This document shows, piece by piece, positions 1-10,304 of a stretch of 64,000 bases of DNA. Each line of letters opens with the position of its first letter. The stretch's first letter is position 1. Below the pieces are notes generated by a model that worked only from the letters and a program-made list of their open reading frames with translations, was not told where the DNA came from and ran no database searches. The position numbers and the translations under genes were made by a program. The stretch lies in assembly GCA_017531385.1 (NCBI GenBank), contig JAFXLD010000002.1, positions 17,751 through 81,750 of the forward strand, given 5' to 3'. This stretch comes from Clostridia bacterium (GTDB lineage: Bacteria > Bacillota > Clostridia > Oscillospirales > Acutalibacteraceae).

Positions 1-1224
1 GATAATACATGTTTGTTGGAAAATTATCAAAAGTCTTACGGAAAATTGCTTCAAATCAAGGACAAGATACGAAAGCTGACAGTTGATGAAGCAATGAAAG
101 CAAGACAAATTGATCTGCTTACATACCAGATTGATGAATTAATAAAATCTGACATAAAAGTCGGTGAAAAAGATGAGCTTCTTGCGAGACGGAAAATTAT
201 CAATAATTCCCAGAAACTTATGTCCGCTTTGAATGATGCTTATTGTGCCATAAATGGTGGAGACGATTATAACGGAGCATCATCTATGTTATTTGATGCT
301 GCAAGAGCCCTTTCTGAAGTATCTCAGTATCTTCCTGAAGCAGGTGAGATGGCTGAAAGTGTGAATGACATTGCTTATACAATAGATTCATATATATCAG
401 ATATCAATAATTTAATGGAAAATTCTCAATTTGACGAAAGAGAACTTATTGATATTGAAGAACGACTTGATATAATATACCGAATGTCAAAAAAATATGG
501 CGAAACTGAAGAAGAAATGCTGAATTTTCTTGACAAAGCAACCCAAGAGTTGCATAATATAACATATTCTGACGAATTACTTGAACATCTGAACAGTGAA
601 TTGCAAGCATGTGAAAGCATTACAGCTGAAAAGGCTCAATTATTATCTGAATCAAGAAAAAAAGCGTCAAAAATTTTTGCAGAAAGAATTCAGAATGAAC
701 TTTCATTTCTTGATATGCCCGAAACGGTATTTTCTGTGAATTTCAATGAAACAAGTTTTACTGAAACAGGTATTGATGATATTGAATTCCTTATATCAGC
801 AAATAGAGGCGAAGAGCCGAAGTCACTTGCAAAAATAGCATCGGGCGGTGAATTGTCAAGAATAATGCTTGCAATCAAAAGTGTTCTTGCAGATAAGGAT
901 GATACTGATACATTGATATTTGATGAAATTGATTCAGGTGTCAGCGGTAGAGCTGCAGGAAAAATTGCTCTTAAGCTTAATGAGGTATCAAAACACAGAC
1001 AGGTGATTTGTATAACTCATCTGCCTTCAATTGCAGCTTTTGCAGATAATCATATGCTGATTTCAAAAGCAGTAAAAGGTGAAAAAACATATACTTCTGT
1101 TACAACACTTGACAGAAGTGGATGCATTGCTGAAATTGCCCGTATTATCGGTGGAAACGAAAACAATGAAATTCATCTTAAATCTGCAACTCAGCTTCTT
1201 GATGAAGCGTCAGCATACAAATAA
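1..1224 (+). CDS. recN: DNA repair protein RecN, C-terminal part (5' end outside window)
   Basis: RecN is an SMC-like ATPase that acts at double-strand breaks during recombinational repair. The frame is open through the first base, so the gene is cut by the window edge: about 407 residues of a usual 550-560 are present, and the N-terminal Walker A is missing. Visible are a long charged coiled-coil region, then the ABC signature around LAKIASGGELSRIMLAIKS, Walker B in TLIFDEIDSGVSG, and the His switch in CITHLPSIAAFAD. A TTG at 13 is not a real start, because the coding frame continues upstream. The next gene follows 12 bases later with its own strong ribosome site, suggesting co-transcription. 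Confidence 0.95.
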   Translation, partial: DNTCLLENYQKSYGKLLQIKDKIRKLTVDEAMKARQIDLLTYQIDELIKSDIKVGEKDELLARRKIINNSQKLMSALNDAYCAINGGDDYNGASSMLFDAARALSEVSQYLPEAGEMAESVNDIAYTIDSYISDINNLMENSQFDERELIDIEERLDIIYRMSKKYGETEEEMLNFLDKATQELHNITYSDELLEHLNSELQACESITAEKAQLLSESRKKASKIFAERIQNELSFLDMPETVFSVNFNETSFTETGIDDIEFLISANRGEEPKSLAKIASGGELSRIMLAIKSVLADKDDTDTLIFDEIDSGVSGRAAGKIALKLNEVSKHRQVICITHLPSIAAFADNHMLISKAVKGEKTYTSVTTLDRSGCIAEIARIIGGNENNEIHLKSATQLLDEASAYK

Positions 1225-1236
1225 GGAGGATGTATT

Positions 1237-2019
1237 TTGAAAATTGGTGTTTGTTGTGGCTTTGATAATATTGCTGTTGCAGCAGAGTGCGGTTATGATT
1301 ATATAGAAACAAACTTCAGAAATCTTGCAGAATCAAGTGAAGAAGAGTATGAGAAATTCCGTGCTGAACTGATTACCAATAATATTACTTGTGAAGCAGC
1401 TAATTGTTTTTTACCGGGCAGCATGAAAGTAACGGGTGAAAATACAGACTATGATGCAATAAAAAAATATCTTTCAATCGGATATAAAAGAGCTGCAGAG
1501 GTCGGAATTAAAGTAGTTGTGTTTGGTTCAGGAGGTGCAAGAAGTATTCCTGACGGTTATTCTTATAAAGATGCAATAAAGGATATTATTACATTTGTAA
1601 AAGACTATGCTGCTCCGATGGCTGCTGAATATGGGATAGATATTGTTTTTGAGCCGTTGTGTAAGCCTGAATCCAACATCATAAATACTATAAAAGAAGG
1701 TGCTATGCTTGCATCTGCAATTGACATGCCTAATGTAGGAACACTGGGAGACCTTTATCATATGTATGTTGAAGGCGACACCTATGACGATGTCAGGGAA
1801 TTGAAAGGTATATTCCGCCATGCACATATGTCAAACCCTGTTTCTGATGATGAAGGTAAAAAACGTACATTTATGAAACAATCAGACACTTTTGATTATA
1901 AAGTTTTTTTTGATGCGTTAAAATACATAGATTGTGAACGGGTATCAATAGAGGCTTCAACCGATAATTTTGAGGCAGATGCTCGTGAATCAATCAAAGT
2001 TATGAATTTGTATAAATAA
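1237..2019 (+). CDS. sugar phosphate isomerase/epimerase-like TIM-barrel protein
   Basis: 260 residues with the pattern of the xylose isomerase-like / AP-endonuclease-2 TIM barrel superfamily. Candidate metal ligands sit at the ends of successive strands: E in IVFEPLCKPES, D/H in LGDLYHMY, H in FRHAHMSNP and E in VSIEASTDN. Such enzymes isomerise or epimerise small sugars or related cyclitols; the substrate cannot be read from the sequence. The start is TTG at 1237, fixed by AAGGAGGA at 1223-1230, 6 bases upstream; no ATG fits. It lies between recN and tyrS with short gaps and is probably in one transcript with both. Confidence 0.75.
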   Translation: MKIGVCCGFDNIAVAAECGYDYIETNFRNLAESSEEEYEKFRAELITNNITCEAANCFLPGSMKVTGENTDYDAIKKYLSIGYKRAAEVGIKVVVFGSGGARSIPDGYSYKDAIKDIITFVKDYAAPMAAEYGIDIVFEPLCKPESNIINTIKEGAMLASAIDMPNVGTLGDLYHMYVEGDTYDDVRELKGIFRHAHMSNPVSDDEGKKRTFMKQSDTFDYKVFFDALKYIDCERVSIEASTDNFEADARESIKVMNLYK

Positions 2020-2036
2020 TTTGGAGGATATAAAAA

Positions 2037-3263
2037 ATGAAAATTTATGACGAACTTGTTGCAAGAGGACTTATTGCACAGGTTACAGATGAGGATGAGA
2101 TCAAAGACCTTGTAAATAATGGTAAGGCTGTGTTTTATATCGGTTTTGATCCCACTGCAGACAGTCTGCATGTCGGTCACTTTATGGCTCTTTGTCTTAT
2201 GAAGAGATTACAGATGGCAGGAAACCGCCCTATCGCTCTTATCGGCGGCGGTACAGCAATGATCGGTGACCCGTCAGGAAGAACTGATATGCGTCAGGTT
2301 ATGACAAAGGAAACAATTCAGCATAATTGTGAATGCTTTAAAAAGCAGATGGAACGTTTCATTGAGTTTGGTGAAGGCAAAGCACAGATGGTAAATAATG
2401 CTGATTGGCTTCTCGGTCTCAATTACATTGATGTTCTTCGCGAAGTCGGTGCTTGCTTCTCTGTTAATAATATGCTTCGTGCTGAATGTTATAAACAGAG
2501 AATGGAAAAAGGACTTTCTTTCCTTGAATTTAACTATATGATCATGCAGAGCTACGATTTCTATCATCTTTATCAGAATTATGGTTGCAATATGCAATTT
2601 GGCGGCGATGATCAGTGGTCAAACATGCTCGGCGGTACTGAGCTTATCAGAAAGAAACTTGGTAAAGATGCGTTAGCAATGACAATTACGCTTCTTCTTA
2701 ACTCAGAGGGAAAGAAGATGGGTAAAACTGCTAAAGGTGCAGTCTGGCTTGATCCAAACAAAACATCTCCTTATGAATTCTATCAGTATTGGAGAAATGT
2801 TGATGACGGTGATGTTCTCAAGTGTATCCGTATGCTTACATTCCTTCCTCTTGAAGAAATAGATGCGATGGATTCATGGGAGGGTAGTGAGCTTAATAAA
2901 GCTAAAGAAATTCTTGCTTTTGAACTGACAAAGCTTGTTCATGGTGAGGAAGAAGCAACCAAAGCTCAGGAAACTGCAAAATCGCTTTTCGGTGCAAAAA
3001 CAAATGTTGATACAATGCCCACATTTGAACTTTCTGCTGATGATTTCACTGATGATGCAATTGCTGTCAATGAAGTTCTTGTAAAAGCAGGAATTGCAAA
3101 ATCAAAGGGTGAAGGCAGACGTCTTATCGAGCAGGGCGGAGTATCTGTTGATGATGTGAAACCCACATCGCCAGTTGCAACAATATCAAAAGCAGATTTT
3201 GATAAAGGTTATGTTGTTGTAAAAAAAGGTAAGAAAATTTTTATAAAGGTTATTATAAAATAA
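2037..3263 (+). CDS. tyrS: tyrosyl-tRNA synthetase
   Basis: Class I aminoacyl-tRNA synthetase charging tRNA-Tyr in the cytoplasm. At 408 residues it has the normal bacterial length. It shows the HIGH-type motif in LHVGHFMALCL near residue 47, the tyrosine pocket region GGDDQWSNMLGG, the KMSKS-type loop as KKMGKTAKG near residue 228, and a C-terminal S4 RNA-binding domain (GEGRRLIEQGGVSVDD). GGAGGA lies about 10 bases before the ATG. No T-box leader is visible in the short gap upstream, so it probably depends on the upstream promoter. It ends at a strong terminator. Confidence 0.96.
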   Translation: MKIYDELVARGLIAQVTDEDEIKDLVNNGKAVFYIGFDPTADSLHVGHFMALCLMKRLQMAGNRPIALIGGGTAMIGDPSGRTDMRQVMTKETIQHNCECFKKQMERFIEFGEGKAQMVNNADWLLGLNYIDVLREVGACFSVNNMLRAECYKQRMEKGLSFLEFNYMIMQSYDFYHLYQNYGCNMQFGGDDQWSNMLGGTELIRKKLGKDALAMTITLLLNSEGKKMGKTAKGAVWLDPNKTSPYEFYQYWRNVDDGDVLKCIRMLTFLPLEEIDAMDSWEGSELNKAKEILAFELTKLVHGEEEATKAQETAKSLFGAKTNVDTMPTFELSADDFTDDAIAVNEVLVKAGIAKSKGEGRRLIEQGGVSVDDVKPTSPVATISKADFDKGYVVVKKGKKIFIKVIIK

Positions 3264-3272
3264 GCAAATCAT

Positions 3273-3316
3273 AAAAAATCACCTGACATCAGTAAATGTC
3301 AGGTGATTTTTTAGTT
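3273..3316. terminator. bidirectional intrinsic terminator between tyrS and ABC permease
   Basis: Inverted repeat AAATCACCTGACAT / ATGTCAGGTGATTT with a 6-base loop, flanked by an A-run on the left and a T-run on the right. It can stop both tyrS and the convergent ABC exporter transcript. Confidence 0.9.
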
Positions 3317-3356
3317 TTTTTCAATTATATCGTTTTGTAATCAAATTAGATAAGGT

Positions 3357-6300
3357 TTATTCAACTGATTTCAGTGAAGTTACCATATCGATTTTCTTCA
3401 TTTTTTTGTGCATAATAATATTAACAATTACTGCAAATACTGCGGTAAGAGTCGCAGCAATAAGATAGCTGTACCATGAAAGTGTCTGAACATACATAAC
3501 TGTGTCAACTGCACAATAAATTATGAGCATTTTATGAACAAATATACCAAGAACCATGCCCAATGCGATGCCCATGATTGTCAGAATTATGTTTTCGCGA
3601 TAAATATATGCAGAAACCTCTTTGTCATGGAAGCCGAGAACTTTTATAGTTGCCAATTCTCTCTGTCTTTCTGAGATATTTATATTACTTATATTATAAA
3701 GAACAGTATATGCAAGAACTGCAGCAGCTATAATAAAAATCAAAACAATAGCACTTAAAACCCCGATAACTTCATTAAGGGTGTCAACTGTATCGGATAC
3801 ATATGCAACAGCGTTAATACCATCATATGACATCAATTCAGTAGCAAGAGCAGCTTTTTTTGTTGTATTATTGTTCGTTGTTTTTGAGTCAGACATAATT
3901 GACGGTTCTATTGTACCGATAGCATAATTGTAGGAAACAGCTTCCTGGAAAAGATATTGGTACAGATTTTCAGAAAGATAAATATAGTTGAACGTATAGT
4001 TTTCTGTAATATTTGCTACCGGGATGTTTACAGTTACGCCATCAGCTGTTTCAATCCAGACCATATCGCCAATTTGTGTATCTGTATCCTTTGCAAATTT
4101 TTCCGTTATGATAGCTCCTGTGTCATCAAGTATCAGAGATTCATCGTTTGTGCGATTATTAAACTTAATAAATGATGAAAGTTTAGCAGAGTTTTTTGGA
4201 ACAAACAAGTAAACGTCGCTAATTTTTTCAGCTCGCTCAGAACCGCCGGTTACAGATTGCATTGAGGACAGCATTATATCAGTAATTCTGTTATCATCTT
4301 TAAGAATTTTCATGAGTGCAGAATCATCTGTCTGTTTTTCAGCAAAAACAAACTGTACATCATATGCAGAAACACCATTTTCATCATATTGCATTTTCAT
4401 CAGATTGTTGATAGATGAATAAAATCCTATACTGCCAAGAATCAACGCCGTACATCCGCCTATGCCGATAACTGTCATGATAAATCTTGATTTTCGCCTG
4501 AAGAGATTTCTTGTTGTAACTTTGCTTGTAAAGTTCAGTCGTTTCCATATAAAAGAAATTTTTTCAAGCAATACTCGCTTACCCGGCTTGGGAGCTTTTG
4601 GACGCATCAGTGTTGCAGGTTGTACTTTAAGTTCTTTTGCGGATGCAATAATTGTAGCGCCAAGAGCTATGAAAAGAGAAATAATTGTACCGCCAATTAT
4701 ATATGGAACCGGCATGGTGAATTTCAAAGGTGGAAGTGTAAACATGATTGAGTATGCCTTATAAACAGCATATGGAAACGCATAAACACCAATTATAATG
4801 CCAAGTGTAGAACCTATTATACAAGCAAACAGGGCATATATGATATACTTTGATGCAATAGATGCACTTGAATATCCAAGCGCTTTCATTGTTCCCATCT
4901 GGGTTCTTTCTTCTTCAACCATTCTTGTCATTGTTGTAAGGCACACCAAAGCCGCAACAAGGAAAAAGATTACAGGGAATATGTTTGAAAGAACTTTTAT
5001 ATTGTCTATCGCATTTTCAAAGCCGGAATATCCCGGTGAAGCAGTTCTGTCATAAACTGACCATTTTGCTGTATCAAGATTTTTATAAAGCTTTTTTGCA
5101 TTTTCGATTCTGTTTTCTGCCGCAATGAGCTTTGTTTCTCCTGATGCTTTTATTGAATTATACTCATCCTGGGCTTTTTGCAGATATGATGGTGCATTTG
5201 CAATCAAAGATTTCAGCATATCAAGGTCATTGCCTACCTCATTTTTGCTGATCATTAATTCAATCTGTGCCATAGACAGCTCATTTTTTGATCCTTCAAG
5301 CTTATTATAAAAACTCTCAAGTTCATCATAAGCAGCATTAAGCTGAGCCTCAGACGCATTGTATGCAAGCTGTGCTGTATTGAGAACTGTTGCAGCCTGT
5401 TCAAACTGAGACTTATAATTATTCAGTTCTTTCTGACTTTTTTCAACATCTGCCTGATATACAGCAAGCTGACTTTTCTGCTGCTCAAGATACGGATTGA
5501 TCATCGCAATCGCTTCTGTTGCCATACTCACTGCCGATAAAGAACTTATTGATGCATACAGGTCAGGATTAATTCCCTGTAAAGTTGAGAGAATCTGAGA
5601 TATCTGACTGTTGTCCATCTTTCCGTTCTGATAGTCTTCAAGGGAAGTCAGAATATTACTTGTTGAATTAATTACATTCTGAGTTGATGATACAAATTGG
5701 TTTGCAGTATTCAGTGAAGATTGCGCTGTTGTAAGCATTCTTTCTGCTGAATTGTATTTATCCTTAGCTTCAGTCAATTGCTGATATTTTTCGGTCTGAA
5801 GATTTCTTGCATTTTTATATGCTTCAAGATTTTTATTATATGTTTCTATTGCATTATAATACGCATTTGAGTTGCCGTTAAATTCATCTTCAGCAAGTCC
5901 CAGAGCCTCAGCAGCTTTTTTTACAGCGTCGTTGTATGAGCCCTGGGGGTCATCTACATATTGCTGATAAAGTTTGATTTGCTCTTCGGCCTCTTTTAAC
6001 CCTGTTTCATATTTGTTTTTTGCATCATTATATTCTTTTTCTGCACTGATTATCTGTCCGGGCAAATCATTCTTTAATTCACTTACACGTGTATCGATAT
6101 TTTTGTCAGAAACAGCTTTGATCTTTTCTATGACAGGATTTATATGGTCATAATATTCATCAGAGCCGGGTTCAAGTGAATCAGCCCCATTGACTGTAAC
6201 ATAAATCTCACTATAGTAGTCATTTGTAAAAACACTGTCAGGTATATAGATAAATGTACCGATTTTACCGCTACCGACAAGACTGTTTCCTCGTTCAAAT

Positions 6301-6905
6301 GAAATATATTGCGGAGATCTTATAATACCGACTATTTCAAATTCTTTAACAGACAATCCTGATAGATCTGATCTGGAACCTTCTTCAAGTTTTATGAAAT
6401 TACCGATCTTGTATGATTCAGGTGCGGACAGCTCACTTGCATCAACAAGGCATTGATTGTTTTTTGTCGGATATGTACCTTCAATAAGTGTTGGTTTGTT
6501 GATAAAGTTATTATCTGCAACACCATAATAATGTTCCTGTAATTTTTTCAGGTTTATTCCATAAGCACGTGTGCTGATCTGAGAACCGTCAATATCGATT
6601 TCAGGTTTTCCGTTGACAAGAACAAGTGCATCAACGAATTTTTCACCCATTACGCCGCTGACACCGTCAATTTTTGCAATTGCATCAACATCCGCAGGTG
6701 TCAGACCTATTGATGACTGGACCCTGATATCCATTAGCTGATTGTCAGAAAAATATTTGTCAGCTGTTTCACTCATAGATGGTGCTGCTGATTTTATACC
6801 GACAAAAATACCGGTACCGAGTGCAACTATTATGACAATTGACAGAAAACGGCTGAATGACCGTCTGATTGCACGGAGAATATCCGTTAGTAATGATTTG
6901 CTCAC
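3357..6905 (-). CDS. FtsX-family ABC transporter permease with large coiled-coil extracytoplasmic insert
   Basis: Membrane subunit of a MacB/FtsX-like exporter. About 1182 residues. There is an N-terminal membrane helix after RRSFSRFLSIVIIVAL, an extracytoplasmic MacB-like domain, then about 340 residues rich in Q, N, E, K and A with coiled-coil character (roughly residues 280-630). A first FtsX domain of three helices follows (around 650-790), then a second periplasmic-type domain and a second FtsX domain at the C-terminus. The start is set at GTG 6905, because GGAGG stands 7 bases upstream; the ATG at 6929 would overlap the end of the ATPase gene. It lies 13 bases after the ATPase gene and they surely pair. 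Substrate unknown; peptides, lipids or toxic compounds are all possible. Confidence 0.9.
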   Translation of the reverse strand: MSKSLLTDILRAIRRSFSRFLSIVIIVALGTGIFVGIKSAAPSMSETADKYFSDNQLMDIRVQSSIGLTPADVDAIAKIDGVSGVMGEKFVDALVLVNGKPEIDIDGSQISTRAYGINLKKLQEHYYGVADNNFINKPTLIEGTYPTKNNQCLVDASELSAPESYKIGNFIKLEEGSRSDLSGLSVKEFEIVGIIRSPQYISFERGNSLVGSGKIGTFIYIPDSVFTNDYYSEIYVTVNGADSLEPGSDEYYDHINPVIEKIKAVSDKNIDTRVSELKNDLPGQIISAEKEYNDAKNKYETGLKEAEEQIKLYQQYVDDPQGSYNDAVKKAAEALGLAEDEFNGNSNAYYNAIETYNKNLEAYKNARNLQTEKYQQLTEAKDKYNSAERMLTTAQSSLNTANQFVSSTQNVINSTSNILTSLEDYQNGKMDNSQISQILSTLQGINPDLYASISSLSAVSMATEAIAMINPYLEQQKSQLAVYQADVEKSQKELNNYKSQFEQAATVLNTAQLAYNASEAQLNAAYDELESFYNKLEGSKNELSMAQIELMISKNEVGNDLDMLKSLIANAPSYLQKAQDEYNSIKASGETKLIAAENRIENAKKLYKNLDTAKWSVYDRTASPGYSGFENAIDNIKVLSNIFPVIFFLVAALVCLTTMTRMVEEERTQMGTMKALGYSSASIASKYIIYALFACIIGSTLGIIIGVYAFPYAVYKAYSIMFTLPPLKFTMPVPYIIGGTIISLFIALGATIIASAKELKVQPATLMRPKAPKPGKRVLLEKISFIWKRLNFTSKVTTRNLFRRKSRFIMTVIGIGGCTALILGSIGFYSSINNLMKMQYDENGVSAYDVQFVFAEKQTDDSALMKILKDDNRITDIMLSSMQSVTGGSERAEKISDVYLFVPKNSAKLSSFIKFNNRTNDESLILDDTGAIITEKFAKDTDTQIGDMVWIETADGVTVNIPVANITENYTFNYIYLSENLYQYLFQEAVSYNYAIGTIEPSIMSDSKTTNNNTTKKAALATELMSYDGINAVAYVSDTVDTLNEVIGVLSAIVLIFIIAAAVLAYTVLYNISNINISERQRELATIKVLGFHDKEVSAYIYRENIILTIMGIALGMVLGIFVHKMLIIYCAVDTVMYVQTLSWYSYLIAATLTAVFAVIVNIIMHKKMKKIDMVTSLKSVE

Positions 6906-6918
6906 TTTTTTACCTCCG

Positions 6919-7620
6919 TTACCAATCAATCATATCAACAGAAAGGGGAGTTTCGTTGATTTCTATTCGACTAACACGTCCGTTTTTCATAGTTATAATT
7001 CTGTCTGCAATTGGAGTAATTGCCTGATTGTGAGTTATGATTACAACTGTCATTCCGGTGTTATGACATGTTTGCTGAAGTAAATCAAGAACCTGCTTAC
7101 CTGTTTTGTAGTCAAGTGCACCTGTCGGTTCGTCACATAAAAGCAGCTTCGGATTTTTTGCCAATGCTCTTGCAATTGCAACTCTCTGTTGCTCACCACC
7201 TGAAAGCTGGGCAGGGAAGTTATTCATTCTGTCGCCAAGACCTACTTTTTCAAGAACTCTTGCAGGATTCAGAGCCTTATTACTAATCTGTGATGCCAAT
7301 TCAACATTTTCAAGTGCAGTAAGATTCGGAACAAGATTATAAAACTGAAAAACAAAGCCTACATCATATCTTCTGTAATCAGTAAGTTTTTTGTCAGGAT
7401 AATTATTGATAAGTTCTCCGCCTACACGAACATTGCCGTCGTTGCATTCATCCATACCGCCTAAAATATTCAGAACGGTTGTTTTTCCTGCACCACTGGG
7501 ACCGACGATCATGCAAAGTTCTCCCTGTTCTATGGAAAAAGAAACATTGTCGACAGCATTGATTGTCACTTCACCCATCTTGTATTTTTTGTACACTGAA
7601 TTCAATTCAATAAAACTCAT
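6919..7620 (-). CDS. ABC transporter ATP-binding protein (MacB/LolD type)
   Basis: 233-residue nucleotide-binding subunit powering the adjacent FtsX-type permease. Walker A is GPSGAGKTT near residue 40, the signature is [15 protein letters not shown], Walker B is [12 protein letters not shown] and the H-loop is VIITHN. Length and the TGALD variant are typical of the MacB/LolD clade. GGAGG lies 8 bases upstream of the ATG. It precedes the permease gene by 13 bases in one minus-strand operon. Confidence 0.95.
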   Translation of the reverse strand: MSFIELNSVYKKYKMGEVTINAVDNVSFSIEQGELCMIVGPSGAGKTTVLNILGGMDECNDGNVRVGGELINNYPDKKLTDYRRYDVGFVFQFYNLVPNLTALENVELASQISNKALNPARVLEKVGLGDRMNNFPAQLSGGEQQRVAIARALAKNPKLLLCDEPTGALDYKTGKQVLDLLQQTCHNTGMTVVIITHNQAITPIADRIITMKNGRVSRIEINETPLSVDMIDW

Positions 7621-7646
7621 ATCTTTTCCTCCAAATACTTACTGTG

Positions 7647-9008
7647 TCAGTTGATTGTTTTTTTATATAATTCCTGCATAATTGATGATGCCGCAGAACC
7701 TGCGTATTTAAGACCTGAACCGCTGTCTTCAAGTATTGCAATTACAGCATACGGGAAGTTGTCATCATAAGAAAATCCTGCAAACCATGCGTGAGGTAAT
7801 CCGTTATCACGTTCTGCGGTTCCGGTTTTTCCACACATTGTCACATCGCCGAAAAGATAATCTCCGTAATAATCCGAAACATCAGATCTTAACAGTTCTT
7901 TTAGTAGAGATGTTGTTGTCGGAGATATAGTAATTCCTGAATCAAGAGGCTCTGCTTCATAAACTTTTCGTCCGTTCTCGTTTACAGCTGATTTAACGAA
8001 ATAAGGTTCATAAGATTTTCCGCCGTTTGCTATTGCGCACATGAAATTAAGAAAAGAATACGGATTTACTAATGTAGTTGACTGACCTATGCCTGTCCAA
8101 CCGATATCGGCATCAGTATCAGAAGCAGTTATATTTAAAATGCTTGCTTTCGTTGAAATCCTGTCATTATTTTCATATGAAACATCAAGTCCTGCCTTGT
8201 GAAAAGCTTCTTTTATTTTTTCTGCACCTAACTCAACGGCAATCTGAGCAAAAGCTACGTTACATGATTGATTCAGAGCTGTTTTAAACGATATTTTACC
8301 GTGTACATCGTTGCATATTATAGCTCCGTCTTTGCCGTCACAATAATAAGTTCTGTTGTAAATATCCGAAATATTCTCTATTGCAGCCATTGCTGTAACC
8401 ACTTTAAAAACAGACCCGGGTGTATATAAACCTCCATATAAACGATTTATATAAATTCCTTCGTAATCAGGATTTGTGTCAATATCTTCCGGTTTATTAT
8501 AAATATCATACGACGGAGTGGATGCAACACATATTAATTCACCTGTTTTATAATTACATACAGCTATGCAGCCTTTATATGAACCAAGTTCATTATAAGC
8601 TGATGCACAAAGTTCAGCATCAAGAGTAAGGTTTAATGTATTTTTTGACTCTTTGTTAACACCATATATGATGTTATACCCGCTCAATTCGTTTTTGAAT
8701 GTGTCCTGAATGCCTCCGGAAATAAAACCTTTGTTATCACCCAGTATGTGTAAAACTGACGAACGGATCCGAGGATCATTGTTATATTTTCGTTCACCAT
8801 CTTGTGTATATGCAAGTTTAATGCCGTTCGCATCAACTATTTCACCGGCACTTGTTAAAACACCGTTTTCATAAAGATGTGCATTTACACTTTTAAGAGC
8901 ATATTCACGGGCATTTGAAAACATTGAAAACATAAGCAGTATTGTAAACAAAAGAAAAATCATTACTACAGATACTATCAAAATGATTCGTTTGTTGATT
9001 GTTCGCAT
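7647..9008 (-). CDS. class B penicillin-binding protein (transpeptidase)
   Basis: Peptidoglycan cross-linking enzyme anchored by one N-terminal membrane helix (residues about 8-28). The transpeptidase motifs are complete: SxxK as SVFK at S199, SxN as SCN at residues 248-250 and KTGT at K394. With 453 residues it is compact and lacks PASTA repeats, resembling PbpA that pairs with RodA in FHA-rodA-pbpA clusters rather than full FtsI. It lies 3 bases after the RodA/FtsW gene. That glycosyltransferase/transpeptidase pairing suggests a dedicated elongation or sporulation peptidoglycan synthase. Confidence 0.9.
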   Translation of the reverse strand: MRTINKRIILIVSVVMIFLLFTILLMFSMFSNAREYALKSVNAHLYENGVLTSAGEIVDANGIKLAYTQDGERKYNNDPRIRSSVLHILGDNKGFISGGIQDTFKNELSGYNIIYGVNKESKNTLNLTLDAELCASAYNELGSYKGCIAVCNYKTGELICVASTPSYDIYNKPEDIDTNPDYEGIYINRLYGGLYTPGSVFKVVTAMAAIENISDIYNRTYYCDGKDGAIICNDVHGKISFKTALNQSCNVAFAQIAVELGAEKIKEAFHKAGLDVSYENNDRISTKASILNITASDTDADIGWTGIGQSTTLVNPYSFLNFMCAIANGGKSYEPYFVKSAVNENGRKVYEAEPLDSGITISPTTTSLLKELLRSDVSDYYGDYLFGDVTMCGKTGTAERDNGLPHAWFAGFSYDDNFPYAVIAILEDSGSGLKYAGSAASSIMQELYKKTIN

Positions 9009-9011
9009 ATA

Positions 9012-10304
9012 TTATCTCCTGTTTCGCTTTACGTGTCCGGATAACTGTGGATATGATCTTGAATCTGCGGCTTTTATAAAAGCCAATAATCCCCATGAGC
9101 ATATCATGCTTGAACCACCTCTGCTGACAAAGGGGAGCGTAACACCGGTCAGCGGAAGAAAGTCTGTAACACCGAAAACATTCAGCGAAGTTTGTACAAT
9201 TATCATTCCGGCTGCTGCACAAGCTGCAATGGTAAAAAATGAAGATCTGGAAAATTTTGCATTATACGAAGCCGCAAATGCTAACAGAATAAGGGTTATT
9301 ACAATCAGAAAACCTGTAAGCATTCCGAGCTCTTCACAAACAAGCCCAAAGATCAGATCTTCGGTTGCTGCGAAGATATCTCTTAAATGTCCGTTTCCGA
9401 TGCCTACACCGAAAAATCCGCCGCTTGCCGAGTAAATTAATGTTCTTGTCTGTTGATATCCGCCTGAATCATACATATGCTCCCATATGTGTCTGTAACT
9501 GGCAAATCTGTTAAGAATGTAGGACTTAAGCGTCAAAATCAGAATTGCACCTATAACAGCAGCAGTACATACCAACACAATTGTTCGTATATCACCTGAT
9601 CTGAGAAATGCAATTAATATAAAAGTTGCAAAATAAATTAAAGCTGTTCCGAAATCGGACATCAACCCAAGAAGTCCGACACATCCGACAGAGAAAAATA
9701 CATATGCAGTAAGTGATTTGGTAGACTGTATCTTATCAAGTGTTGCAGCTCCTACATAAATAAAAGCAAGTTTTACAAATTCTGATGGCTGAATTGAAAT
9801 TGGACCTATGTAAATCCAGTTTTTTGCGCCATTTGTATATGAAGCAAAAACAAGAGTAAATGCAAGAAGTCCGATTGCAGCAACAGCCATGGGTATGCGT
9901 ATTGCTCCGGTTCTTGTTGTGCTTTTCATATACTGAACCATGGCAATATACAGAGCAAGTCCGATAAATATGGCAACAAACTGTGTCTGGGTTTTTCCCG
10001 GAGAAACACTTGCAGTGACAAATAAGCTTATTGACGAAAGTGCAAATGCAATAATTTCAAGACTTATATGTCTGTTCTGAACAATTGCAAAGATAAAATA
10101 ATAAATCCACTCTGCAATTATATAAGCTGAAAAATATAAAAGTAATTCCGAAAAATTATCGCTGTCCTGTGATAAAACACAATAACTCATTATAACCTGA
10201 TAAATCGTCAGAAACAGCATTATAAGCAGACTGATAAGACCGTACATACTGCCCGGTCTGCCGAAGTATAATTTTTTATTTTTGGTTGTTTCCAAAAGTC
10301 TCAC
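9012..10304 (-). CDS. RodA/FtsW/SpoVE-family peptidoglycan glycosyltransferase
   Basis: SEDS-family integral membrane protein of 430 residues with about ten hydrophobic segments. It polymerises lipid II into glycan strands. Family features include the region IGPISIQPSEFVKLAFI, GLMSDFGTALIYF, and the C-terminal TGVTLPFVSRGGSSMICSW. Its start overlaps the FHA gene by 4 bases, and the class B PBP gene follows at once, so it is translationally coupled in an FHA-SEDS-PBP operon. Whether it is RodA, FtsW or SpoVE cannot be decided from sequence alone. Confidence 0.92.
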   Translation of the reverse strand: MRLLETTKNKKLYFGRPGSMYGLISLLIMLFLTIYQVIMSYCVLSQDSDNFSELLLYFSAYIIAEWIYYFIFAIVQNRHISLEIIAFALSSISLFVTASVSPGKTQTQFVAIFIGLALYIAMVQYMKSTTRTGAIRIPMAVAAIGLLAFTLVFASYTNGAKNWIYIGPISIQPSEFVKLAFIYVGAATLDKIQSTKSLTAYVFFSVGCVGLLGLMSDFGTALIYFATFILIAFLRSGDIRTIVLVCTAAVIGAILILTLKSYILNRFASYRHIWEHMYDSGGYQQTRTLIYSASGGFFGVGIGNGHLRDIFAATEDLIFGLVCEELGMLTGFLIVITLILLAFAASYNAKFSRSSFFTIAACAAAGMIIVQTSLNVFGVTDFLPLTGVTLPFVSRGGSSMICSWGLLAFIKAADSRSYPQLSGHVKRNRR

